From Liolophura sinensis (taxonomy: Eukaryota; Mollusca; Polyplacophora; Chitonida; Chitonidae), in the NCBI RefSeq assembly GCF_032854445.1, contig NC_088305.1, forward strand, positions 4,195,152-4,259,151: DNA of 64,000 nucleotides, given 5' to 3'. The translations under genes were made by a program, and so were the position numbers. The notes under the pieces were generated by a model that had not been told where the DNA came from, did not search any database, and saw only the letters and a program-made list of their open reading frames with translations. Shown piece by piece: positions 26,790 to 37,515 of the stretch; position 1 is the stretch's first letter, and each line of letters opens with the position of its first letter.

Positions 26790-27150
26790 CATATGACATT
26801 TACACCTTTGGCTGGTTGATAGAAGCGTTCTATTACATCAGGCATTTTTACCATGTGACATTTACACCTTTGCTGGTTGATAGAACAGTTGTATTGCATG
26901 TGACATTTTCAATTTTTACTGGTTGTTAGTAGAGTTCTATTGGATCTGACATTTTCACCTTCGACTGGTTGACAAATAAGGCGTATTGCATCTGGCATTT
27001 GCACCTTTCACTGGTTGATACAACAAATCTATTGCATCAGGCATATTCACATTTGACTCTGTAATAGAACGGTCACATTTAATGTGACATTTTCACCTTT
27101 GACTGGTTGATAGAACAGTCGTATTGCGTCCGACATTATCCCCTCAAATG
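26790..27150. repeat. minisatellite, about 46-bp units, eight copies
   Basis: 'gacattttcacctttgactg' followed by 'gttgatagaacagt' and 'tattgcatctg' recurs at 26795, 26857, 26902, 26948, 26995, about 27040, 27083 and 27131, with substitutions. Confidence 0.85.
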
Positions 27151-28149
27151 TTCTATAGGTTAGAGTTTTCATTTGAGTGCCCTTTTAAGCAAGTTATTAA
27201 AACATAAAGTGACATTTATATGACTTAGCCGGAGGATTAAAAAACATTAGCATCCCAGGTCTGACTTTCTATTGGATGGTCGATAATTTTTATTATTTTA
27301 ATGCTGACCTGACAGTATCTGGACGTTAGCATTGCATAAGAACAGTTTTTTATTGGCCCCATACTAATTTAGATTTTTTTGTATGTTTTTCATATGAACA
27401 TGTTTGTACGTCAAGTATAAAATGAACTGGTCAGCATTTTATGTGATTTGTTTTTTAACCAGAAATCAGATCAGAAATATTTCAACCGTGGTGAAACATA
27501 TCAACAGCAGGGCAAAATGTGTCAACCGCTGTGACAATACTTTTTTCTATAACGAAAACACATTCCCGATTTCAGAAAAATTAAACAACAATTTTCTTAA
27601 TAGGACAGTATGTGTGAACTCTATGGCGGGGTTTTAAACTGATAAACCTGTACGAGTAGCACACCTCTATGACAGTCATAACTAGTCGATAAATATTTTG
27701 GAGCAAAAAGGATGGAAACAGCATGAAAATCGTTCAGTCAAACTAAGTAACAGAATTATTCAGGGTAGTGAATAACAACAGTGTTGGAACGACATTCTAC
27801 ACATGGCCTCAATCCATGGATTCGATTTAGCTTTGCCGGAGCCATGTTGCTACAGGGATTTTCCCACATGCTTTACTTGCTACTACTTAAATATCTACAT
27901 AAGCATTTAGACTAAAATTAAAATATAAAGACCATGTATTTCACTGGTTTGCCAACTATCATAGTATCCTCGCTGTTTTGGTTTCACTGCCTACACTCTA
28001 AATCTTTTATATTGTGATTTACTGAATAAAGCACACTGATGCCCTTCAAAACTTGCAGTAAACGTGTATGCGCCCAAGAACCTGTGATCGGGTTATCTTC
28101 CGTCCGGACCGTGGAATTCGCCGTTCAGGGTTGTTGAAGCCAACAATAT
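27151..28149. other. no gene seen
   Basis: No supportable exon or shared repeat. The ORF at 27404-27637 has no family resemblance. Confidence 0.3.
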
Positions 28150-28490
28150 CAAAATGTATAAACTGGATTTCATTCCTGCGAAATAGAGTTAATCTACTTT
28201 TTGTTCAACTGGTGGAATTATATTTCTACATCGTCGAAAACTATTAACTGCTTCTATTTGTATGATCCTGTCCTATTTTCATATTTTATGTACTTTCTTA
28301 GTAGCTTGTGCTAGGGAATTGGCCTTGCGATTATTGACCCAGAACGCTCTAATTAGTTGACGCCTGGTATACGAGTGTCTGTTTCGACGAATAGGCTGAT
28401 GGGAGAGCGTACACAGTAGCTGGCAGAGGCTTTACTGCTGCTCTGTTTTTGTTTACTGTGTTGTACCTTTGTATATTTCTACTCATCCAA
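28150..28490 (+). repeat. dispersed repeat R, partial copy
   Basis: 'gattatttctacatcgtcga'-like start, then 'ggaattggccttgcgattat', 'tgacccagaacgctctaatt', 'gttgacgcctggtatacgag' and 'tgtctgtttcgacg' match the first-half blocks of R; 'ctgctctgtttttgtttact' matches its end. Confidence 0.65.
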
Positions 28491-28785
28491 CCATAATTTG
28501 TGAAGGCTTATTGACGAAACGTAAGGTTATATTAGCGGTTTTGTGGTAGGTATGAAATGAATTTATCCTTCGTGTCCTCCGGGCAATAAATCTATCATAA
28601 ATTTAATCGCTCAGCAAAAATTTATCATTAAATGGAGAATTTGTAAGATGAATTGTTTTGAGATGTGAAATAAGTTCTTTAATTGAAAATTCAAATCGTG
28701 TAGATTTTTATGAGCTCATTAAATTGTCACAGCACTCAAGTGTGATGTGCACTGCATCATGTTATAGCTGGAGTAAAATAGAGCA

Positions 28786-29060
28786 GGGGCCTCCGTGGCT
28801 CAGTTGGTTAGCGCGCTAGCGCACCGTAATGACCCTGGAGTCTCTCACCAATGCGGTCGCTGTGAGTTCAATTCCAGCTCTTGCTGGCTTCCTCTCCGGC
28901 CGTACGTGGGAAGGTCTTCCAGCAACCTGTGGATGGTCATGGGTTTCCCCCGGGCTGTACCCGGTTTCCAACCACTATAATGCTGGCCGCCGTCGTATAA
29001 GTGAAATATTCTTGAGTACGGCGTAAAACACCAATCAAATAAATGAATAAATAAAATAGA
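28786..29060 (+). mobile_element. SINE family 1, full-length reference copy
   Basis: The best-preserved copy: head 'ggcctccgtggctcagttgg' with A box, 'tagcgcgctagcgc', B-box-like 'gagttcaattccag', body 'cttcctctccggccgtacgt', 'ggtcatgggtttcccccggg', 'gccgccgtcgtataagtgaa', tail 'cttgagtacggcgtaaaaca' and (AAAT)n. A likely target duplication flanks it: TAAAATAGAGCA before and TAAAATAGATCA after. Confidence 0.9.
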
Positions 29061-29499
29061 TCAAAACCTGTTTCGTTCAACTGTAAAAGCAAACACTATA
29101 TATCTGGGCCTCTTTTTAAAACCAAGCCTAGATTTAAAAATTGATGAAGCGTCTTCTAATTATTTCTATTTTTTTTTTGCGTGTCACAAACAATTATTCA
29201 TTCGTGTTGAGCTGTCACATTCGGTGAACGTCATTTTACAAAAATGCATGGATACTTCTTTATGCTCTGGACCGTAAGTTCAAAGCGGTATCACGGATAT
29301 ACACTTCTGATACATGAAAAAAGCAGGTAAATAACAACTCCCATAGATTTATAGATGCTCCCTGATAATGATTGTAAAACATACTCGCTCTGATTCTAAC
29401 ACCGATCTGCAATGGTTTTAAAACTTGCCGACGATCATAGTTAAGCGTGTCAATGATCACGGCAAAAGATAACAGACCAATATTGTAACATGAAACCAT

Positions 29500-29860
29500 A
29501 ATCATTTTAACATATCCATCATTTTCGTAAAATAGAACTGTGTTGGCTGAATATCAAACTGATAATGATTGTAAAGCAGACCCTCAGTGGTTGTAAAGCA
29601 GACCCATTGTGACTGTAAAGCAGACCCATTGTGATTGTAAAGTAGACCTATAGTGATTATAAAACAAAACATTGTGATTGTAATGCAACCCATTGTGATT
29701 GTAAAGTAGACCTATAGTGATTATAAAGCAACACATCGTGATTTTAAAGTAACCCATTGTGATTGTAAAACAGACCAATAGTGATTGTAAAGCAGACCCA
29801 TTGTGATTGTAAAGCAGACCCATTGTGATTGTAAAGTAAACATATAATGACTCTAAAACC
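29500..29860. repeat. 22-bp minisatellite, about fourteen units
   Basis: Unit 'gattgtaaagcagacccatt' plus 'gt' repeats with substitutions. The minus-strand open frames here (YNHNGLLYNH-like) are repeat artefacts. Confidence 0.95.
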
Positions 29861-30008
29861 TACACGTTATGGTTGTAACGTGCCTGTAGTTATATGCTTT
29901 TTGTAATAGTGATTCATGTTGAATGTAAAGCAAAGCCATGGTCAATCTTACAAAGACTGAGTGATTGAAGCTGTGTCATGGTGATTGCAAACTAAGAAAA
30001 CAACTCAC

Positions 30009-30097
30009 CACATGATGGACAAATAGTTGGGCCGATGCCGTAATCGTCGCACGTGAGATTTTGTATCGGACACGCCGTGGAATCCCTCGGGAGTGAA
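30009..30097 (-). CDS. candidate cysteine-rich exon of a secreted protein
   Basis: 89 nt between a weak acceptor (gatgtaatccag) and a good donor (TGTG|GTGAGT), phase 2 to 1, coding SLPRDSTACPIQNLTCDDYG followed by IGPTICPSCG. Four cysteines in C-x6-C-x9-C-x2-C and an NLT sequon look like a small extracellular domain. It is on the same strand as, and upstream of, peroxidase A, so it could be one of that gene's 5' exons, but no connecting exon was found. It could also be chance. Confidence 0.35.
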
Positions 30098-30952
30098 CTG
30101 GATTACATCCCGGTGTATCCCAGTATTTAAAGGGTTGGGGTGAAAATGAATCGTTAATAAAAATGACAACGTTATGGTTCGGTGCATATGAGTAAACACG
30201 ACAGCATGACCCACTTGATACCTAAAATAAAATTATTCTTAGTCTCAAGGTGTATAACTTGACAACGAGTTAAAGTTTGCAATAAATTTTTCGAAGAGCC
30301 TAAGGGTTGTACATCATAAAATCACAAAAATGTGGGGATTCATGAGGAGAAGGCAAGCGCTACACTTTATTTTTAAATCCATGGGCAATAACTGTAATAA
30401 TGTGTTGTTTTTATACTTTATGATCATTAATAATCCATACATCTGCGGGAATAAAGGAAAAGAATTCTCCCATCTCTGAGACTTCTAGGAAAGTGTACTC
30501 TATATACATGCCTTTTTTAGCCTGTCCTGTGATAGCAATAAAAACGCAATGGCGGGAGAAAAAAACACATGTTCTCTGTGTGATTATAACGAATAATTAC
30601 TTATGTCACAAAACCCATGTCTCCATTTAGAAGGACATTGGCAATACGTCAAATTGGCTAATGCTGCCTCACTAAAACATAAAGGCGATGACATCAGAAA
30701 TCCATAAAGTACTGACAATGAAAAGAACAGTAATCAGCTTCTCTTCTAATTCCTAATTTTGAAGTCAGATGATATCAAAATCATCAACATTTCTTTTATC
30801 AGAATATGATCTAACACATCGAAGAATCGAAATGTAGTACTTCCCGATAAACCGACATATAACTTCAAACCATCTTAACTTGAAATGGAAATAAAAACTA
30901 AGCAAACCATACGTAGTCGTTAAAAATTCATATGCATTATTGCCACATTGTA

Positions 30953-31046
30953 CAATAAAGAGAGCAGTATAGTAGTTTATTACATTTATTTATGTATAAT
31001 ATAATGAAATAAATGTAATTAACTACTATACTGATCTCTTTATTGG
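30953..31046. mobile_element. 94-bp foldback (hairpin) element
   Basis: The left arm 'caataaagagagcagtatag' plus 'tagtttattacatttattt' pairs with the right arm 'aaataaatgtaattaactac' plus 'tatactgatctctttattg', about 38 bp with two or three mismatches around a loop of some 17 bases. It abuts a minus-oriented SINE at 31046. Confidence 0.8.
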
Positions 31047-31165
31047 TGTTATTCGCCAAACTGACAAATATTTCTCTTATATGACGGTAGCTAGATGGGA
31101 GGAAACCGGACAGAGCCCGGTGGAAACCCACAACCACCCGCATGTTGATGGTAACCTTCACGTGT
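31046..31165 (-). mobile_element. SINE family 1, 3' half
   Basis: 'gtgttattcgccaaactgac', 'aaatatttctcttatatgac', 'gggaggaaaccggacagagc' and 'aacccacaaccacccgca' are reverse-complement family 1 blocks. Confidence 0.75.
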
Positions 31166-31174
31166 AGTTATTAT

Positions 31175-32183
31175 AGTGTAGGCGAAATACCTGTTAGCCA
31201 GGCGTGGCTGTGTAGGCCTATTAGCTACTTGCCCAACTCTCAAGTAAAGTACCTGGTTTTCTAACGGGATGGTCTTACAGGATAGGTCACCTCATGACGT
31301 CCAACCCAGGGTGACAGGTCATTATTCATCCCTACCCAGATACCAGTCCGTGTAATGCAAGACTACCTCTCCCACACCAACGCTGTGTACTGAAGTATAT
31401 AGTGAGTCTGCTTTGTGGAAGCCTCTGTTGGTGTTAAGGTTGACACCGGACACAAACAAAAAAGAGACTTTAGATGCTGCAGTTTCTTATTGGTCGATTT
31501 TGGCCATGGTGGGCTCGGTGTTTTCGAATATTCCATACATATTATGAAATTCCATTTGAAAGAGCTTACCAAGGCTAATGTAAATGTGATGTGTGAGACA
31601 AATATGATGTAGCGCCAAGTTTAATATGAAGAAAAGTTCCCAATTGTACGTGTAAAAGTACAGGCTCAAATACAAGGTACATGTTGACCGTCGTAGTAGA
31701 AGTTAAATATCCTTGGCCACAACGTAAGAAACCAATGAGATATACAAATAAATCTGAAGAAAAGATGATACTTTGTGTCTTGTTCAATGAGTGTGGTATA
31801 CACGATTGGTTCATACCTTCATAATATTATGATATCTTGTAACATTCAGTAGCAATCTACTTCGATTTTAATTTTCCTCACAGGTTACATAGCTAGTTAT
31901 GCATCACTTAAGACGATCAAACTAGGCTAGAATGAGATTAAATAAAGGTGAATTCAAGAGAACATCAACGGAAAGCATCTGAGCAGAAAAGTTCATCATG
32001 TTTTTGCGTAAATAAAAATATTACGTAGAGTTCTGATTGGTTAAGATTCAAACAGTCCTGGATAGTCCGAGGACTCGAGGTAACCCCTTCGGTAACTTTT
32101 TGCATACTTTTTTAAGATATTTCGCCTTCAAAGAATTAAAATCACTAAGGCGAGCTTCGGGGCAGGGGTGCGACAACATAAGT
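31175..32183. other. no gene seen
   Basis: Overlapping short ORFs on both strands (31363-31814) have no domain or splice support. Confidence 0.3.
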
Positions 32184-32390
32184 ATTTATTTATTTACTTC
32201 ATCGTTGTTATACAGGGTACTCAAGAACAATTTATTTCTACGACGGCGGTAAACATAATGCTGACAGGAATCCGGGCAGGGCTTGGTGCAAATTCATGAT
32301 CGTCAGCAGGTTACTTCCCACGTACAACCTGAGAGGAGGGCAACATGAGCTGGACATGAACTTACAGTGACAGCGATCAGTTCAGTTTCA
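32184..32390 (-). mobile_element. SINE family 1, divergent
   Basis: 'tatttatttacttcatcgtt', 'caagaacaatttatttctac', 'gacggcggtaaacataatgc' and 'catgagctggacatgaactt' match the reverse complement in order. Confidence 0.65.
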
Positions 32391-32627
32391 AGGGATAACA
32401 GTTATGGAAAATGCGGGGAACATGGGGTAATTCCCTCAGGAATTTTTGCCTATTTTCACGCACATTTTTTCAGACATTTGCCATTCAGAGCAATTCAAAT
32501 GGCTAGCGGGCTGGGGTGCGACATTATTATTTAAGCATTTATTAATAAAGGAGTGGCCACATGATGGCTGTTTGTTTCTTTACCTGCTTCAGGGTTCAAT
32601 TAGCATCGTTCATTATAACTTCCCTCG

Positions 32628-32686
32628 GCGAGGCCTCCGTGGCTGAGTTGATTAGCGCGCTAGCGCAGCGTAATGACCAATCGTTA
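32628..32686 (+). mobile_element. SINE family 1 head only
   Basis: 'aggcctccgtggctgagttg', 'attagcgcgctagcgcagcg', 'taatgacc' end abruptly and are followed by an R-repeat copy. Confidence 0.75.
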
Positions 32687-32870
32687 TTATCGTCAACTTA
32701 TAAACTAGCATGGCACAGGGTTTGTATTGACTGGCCCAGAACATCCCGTGCGCTTATCCCATCATGGATGAACACTGTTAGCCACTTCTGTATGCAAGAA
32801 TCCGTCCCAGTTTTGTACTTTCAAAGACCTTACGTGGTTTGTGTTGCCATGTTGGTTCACGTGTGGTACA
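32687..32870 (+). repeat. dispersed repeat R, first half
   Basis: 'tcgtcaacttataaactagc', 'atggcacagggtttg', 'tgcaagaatccgtcccagtt' and 'ttgtactttcaa' follow the order of the long R copy. Confidence 0.6.
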
Positions 32871-34484
32871 CAAATCTCTGCTTTGACGCAAAAATTCAAA
32901 GTTTACATACTTTAGTGCTGTTTTTTCATGAGCGCTATGCCAGAGTCACAGGACCATTAGAACTTCATACATAGCTTTATTAACGTCAAACAATGAATCT
33001 AGGAGTCAAAACAGACATTGGTTCACCAGCCATCAACCAAAGTTCAACGTGAATAATCGCATGATCAGTTTCCAAAACAACATTCAACACAAACGACAAA
33101 GGAAGCACGAAAGCATAAACGTAAGAAATTAAGAAGGCTTCATGCAAAGAAAACAGTCAATAGTTATCATTGATTATTGTAAGATGGAAAGCTCTGATCA
33201 ATGCCCAAATCGTGTATCACGGTAGCTGCAAAATTCGATAATCAGATTGTGTATCTCTGTTGCGCTTTGATTGCAACTGTTTGCATATCCAGCATGATTG
33301 GAGCTCCAATAAAACTCCAACACAATAAATATACAGTTCATCCATCTGTGTTAAACGGAATTAGAGACAAATATGAAGTAGAGTGCCAGGCATCTTGGCC
33401 ACTTCGTTCACATTTACACGTACTTACAGGCCGACTGTACTGCACAAGGGCGCAAACTAGACAGTGTTATACACGACAAGATTTGGCCTCGGACCCTGGC
33501 TGATCTCTAACCTTGTGGCCAGGCTGTGCTGTTTCAATAACCTTTGCCGACATTTCATTAGTCCAACAAAGACGTAGTCACACCAATCACCTCTAAGGGC
33601 AAAATCTCCGATCACTAAACAGGGGGAACTTTAAAAATAGGTTGAGTCCCTGAGGTCAACTGTTGATTGAAAACAAGGGGTTGTCAAAGTAGCAACAAAA
33701 AAAGTGGTGTGACCATATAGCTTTTGAGCTAAAACAAAAGGCCATAGTGACATTATCGACATGATAGTGAGCAATGTCCTAAGACTATACCATGGTCAAC
33801 TGTTTGAGTCTGTCTAAACGAAACGAACAACACGGAAATCGTTTATGTCCAATTTGATTGGACAACCGTAGAAATGTTGAAAATTGTCGAATATCCTTTA
33901 AAGAAAAGGCCCCTTGGGCCCAAGAGAACTACCAGGTGAATGTAACCTGGGGTCATCTTTGCGTTTTCTTTGAAATCCCCTCTTGAACACTGTTTTAACT
34001 GGTAGAACATCGCAGCAAAGCACGTTTCACCCTGATAATTTCCATAACTACAACTCTATCTCTATAGCACGTCACGGTGTATTCCTACAGGCATCAGGAA
34101 ACGTTTTTGTATGAAGTTACTGAAGTAAATAAGAACGGTCGTTTCCGCCTTGAATTCTTTGGCGAAAAACTGCTGATTGGTTGATAATCTGTATGTTTGT
34201 GTCTCACTATGTGTGTGTGTCAAAAAGGTTAGTAAGGTCAACTTATATTAGGGCATAGCTCGAGACCCCCTCTGGGTAAATGCTAAATTATACACAACTC
34301 CTATACGAGTGTACTTTAGCTTAATTGGATATGGTTTATGGGTAAGAAGACCAGTTGCAGTGTTGTAGCCCGAAAAGCCAAACTTTATTGAAGACAAACA
34401 AATATGTAGAACGTTACAAGCTGGCTATATACTGTGAATGGGCCTACATATTTGGGAAGAACTAATGCAGAAAACTTATTTACG
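32871..34484. other. no supported gene
   Basis: A 100-codon plus-strand ORF at 33201-33503 has a hydrophobic stretch (IVYLCCALIATVCISSMIGA) and four later cysteines, but no recognised domain or promoter; it is not called as a gene. Confidence 0.25.
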
Positions 34485-34645
34485 TCAAGCCGGTCGAACA
34501 TGGGAAGATCTGGCAGCAACTTACGGATGGGTTTTCTGGGGGGCTCTGTTCTGTTCCTCCCGCCATAAATCTGTCGTGTAAGTTAATTATTCTTGAGCCT
34601 GGCGTAAAACACTAATCAAATAAATATAAATTTATGTCGGATAAC
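34485..34645 (+). mobile_element. SINE family 1, 3' half
   Basis: 'gggaagatctggcagcaact', 'tacggatgggttttctgggg', 'gtaagttaattattcttgag' and 'ggcgtaaaacactaatcaaa' match the family 1 3' half. Confidence 0.7.
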
Positions 34646-36109
34646 CATTCGTTACCCGCTCGGATCAGTGGACATGTTACCTGTAAACAAAGACGTCAAT
34701 TAGAGCTGGTTTCGTCGGTGGAAATGCGGCGCACAAGATTTATTCTGATCTGTGAATTCACATAAAAATCAGTTCCCAGGTAGCCAATCAAATGAGCGGC
34801 AACACGGTCACAGAGCTGGGCAAGTCATTCCAGTCCATTCCATTATAAGTCATTCAAGACACTTGTTACATACAACAGTTGACGTATAAAAACGTAATAA
34901 TTATTATTTTAGTACCCTAACGTAATCCTCATTTGTCTAATTAATTTCATATTCACCGACTCTGAATGTTGACATCCCTTCCGCTGGAGTCAACAGACAG
35001 CTCCCCAGTAAATAAAGATGTTATTTACAACATCTGGTCACTAATAGAAATGCCTTTTATATAAATACACATGCAGATCGGTGGATTTTAAGGTCAGTGA
35101 ATTCCTAGCTGACAAATGAGCTTCCAACACGGTCAAGGGACCGATCCTGTAATCATACGATCATTACAACCATGTCACATGATACACAAAACTTTCTTCA
35201 CATAAATCAGTGTCAGCTATTATAATACTGTGCGACAATCGGACTACATTGAACTCATTTACATGTCACTGATTTGGAATGCGGAGCTCGCTCCACCTTA
35301 TGATGTGGCGTTGGAATTCTCCTACACACGAACATATATAGGACAGGAGGAGTGTACTATACTTAGCGTTTGGCTCTTCGGATTTACTCTGGTCTAGTAG
35401 TGGTATATTCCCCCAACCCAAGACCGTCATACTTCACAGTCCAAAATCAGCGTACAGTAATCTAAGCGTCAAGTCAGACATTCGCATACGTCTTGTAAAC
35501 CGTAAAGATACCTTGCAAATCAATAATGTCGCCCTATAACTCCAGCTCCAAATACGTAAGTGATAACATGTACATAGTAAACAAAGCTGGTAACCTACAA
35601 TGTGTTCAATTTAAAATCTGATCTGTGATTGCCTATAGCCCATGAGGTGATTCTTCAACCGTGAAATAAATATGTCATTGATTCTTAGCCCTTATTATAT
35701 AATAGCAGTATTCTTTCATTGGTATCTTGGCGGGGGACCGTTTTCTTTCTGCCCAGAGCTGTGTGGCTTATCTTACGTATATTTTAATACACCCACTCGC
35801 TAAATTGAATATGGAGAAGAAAAAATATTAGATTGCCTAAAGGTCCTTAGACATCATTTGTCACAACGCGGCTTGGTGTTTGAAAAAATGAAATATAACC
35901 TGAGTGAAGCAGTTGACAAAACTAGGACACACTGACAAAGGGTGTAATAACATGAATTATGTTAAAAAATTTTAATGACAAAAGCTGCTATTAATTAAAC
36001 AGTTTACATAAAATAGTTTGAAAAATGACATAGTTAAACAACACAGGCTGTTTATATATTGCCTGAATAGGGCATGGGAAAGATAAGAAAAGTTATCAGA
36101 AATATTTAA
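34646..36109. other. no gene seen
   Basis: No exon or shared repeat could be supported. Confidence 0.3.
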
Positions 36110-36515
36110 AGAGGAATTTGTTTATAAATTTAATCTCATTTAATTCCGTGATTTGTTCATCAATTTAATCTCATTAAATCCCGTAATTTGTTCGTCACTT
36201 TATTCTCATTAAATCTCGTGATTTGTTCATCGCTATAATGTTATTAAATCCCATAATTTGTTCATAACTTTAATCTCATTAAATCCCGCAATTCGTTGTT
36301 CATCACTGTAATTTCAATAAATTCCGTGATTCGTTCGTCACTTTAATCTCATTAAATCTCGTGATTTGTTCATCACTGTAATCTCATTAAATCTCGTGAA
36401 TTGTTCATCGCTATAATCTCATTAAATCCCATAATTTGTTCATCACTTTAATCTCATTAAATCCCGTGATTTGTTCATCGCTAAAATCTCATTAAATCCC
36501 GCGATTGTACTTACA
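36110..36515. repeat. minisatellite, about 35-bp units, eleven copies
   Basis: Unit 'aatctcattaaatcccgtga' plus 'tttgttcatcacttt' with substitutions. Confidence 0.92.
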
Positions 36516-36659
36516 TTACAGTTCATGTGGATTTGGGGTGGGTGTTTTGATCATTAGTTCAGGGAACTCATTTTAAAAACAAAAACAGACGATTGGGCGT
36601 AACACATATTTACCACACATTTCGGAAGGCGCGGTTTTAATTTTGGGTCCACTTATTAA

Positions 36660-36960
36660 TTTATTTAGCTCGATAAGAAGCCAGCAAAAGCTCGACTTGA
36701 ACTCACAGCGAGTTGTGAGAGGCTCGTGGGTCATTGCGCCGGACTGGTGTGCGTAACCCCTCGGCCATGAAAGCCCAGGATCTACTTGGTGCGTTCTATG
36801 TTTTTGTTTGATAAATGTGACCAGATGGTCGTGGGTAACCCCGGGCTCTGCCCGGTTTCCTCTTACCATGATACTGGCCACCGTCGTACACGTGAAATAT
36901 TGTTGGGTACGGCGCAAAACACAAATCCAAAATCAATAAATCAATAAATCAAATAAATGA
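36660..36960. mobile_element. two SINE family 1 halves in opposite orientation
   Basis: 36660-36776 is a minus-strand head and body ('cgacttgaactcacagcgag', 'gggtcattgcgccggac', 'cccctcggccatgaaagccc'). 36820-36960 is a plus-strand 3' half ('gatggtcgtgggtaaccccg', 'cgtcgtacacgtgaaatatt', 'gggtacggcgcaaaacac'). Confidence 0.8.
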
Positions 36961-37169
36961 ATGTAACAACACAAGCATTTTAAGTAGTTTTACATCAGTT
37001 TTTAACATCACTATTTTCTTTGCCTAATTCTGCGGAGGTTACCATGCTAGGGGGCCTGTAATTTGCTACTGTTTAGACATTTATACGAAGAAAAGAAAGA
37101 ACCAGATATTTGAGGGGTCTTGTTAAGATAGGGAATGATTGACCTCTGCAACATCTACATTTTCGGCAC

Positions 37170-37515
37170 CGGCCCGGATAGCACAGTTAGTAGAACGTCA
37201 GCTTCGGGAACGGTAGATCCAGGATCAATCCTTGATCGAGTCGCACCTAAGACTTTAAAAGAGGAAGATGTAACTTGGCATTCAACATGAAGCGGATAAT
37301 GCAACGACTGTTTGACCCGTATTAGTAAAATGGCTCGGGCGGGGCGGCTTACTTGCCTTCGGTAGGGCGTCTCAATGAAGCAGCACTAGATAAAAGTGCG
37401 GTGGAAATCCGTTCTGCGACAAGGAATTACATTACATACACCCTAAGGATTCCTTCGTCGTCATATGACTGAAAAATTGTTGAGTATGACGTTAAACCCC
37501 AAGCACTCACTCTAC
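37170..37515 (+). mobile_element. SINE family 2, full-length reference copy
   Basis: Head 'ggcccggatagcacagttag' then 'tagaacgtcagcttcgggaa' and B-box-like 'ggatcaatccttg' is tRNA-derived. The body runs 'gacccgtattagtaaaatgg', 'ttacttgccttcggtagggc', 'cggtggaaatccgttctgcg', 'ccttcgtcgtcatatgactg', with tail 'gttgagtatgacgttaaacc' and CACTCACTC. Confidence 0.88.

Noticed and set aside
28786-28880. tRNA gene
   Set aside because: A and B boxes are present but there is no cloverleaf-compatible acceptor stem or anticodon arm, and the sequence continues into the shared SINE body.
29502-29823. Minus-strand ORFs with YNHNG repeats
   Set aside because: Product of the 22-bp minisatellite, with no other support.
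33201-33503. 100-codon ORF with a hydrophobic stretch
   Set aside because: No recognised domain, no splice or promoter evidence, and length within chance for AT-rich sequence of this size.
36110-36515. Regular repeats that could suggest a CRISPR array
   Set aside because: There are no unique spacers between identical repeats, the units are contiguous and diverged, and the genome is animal.
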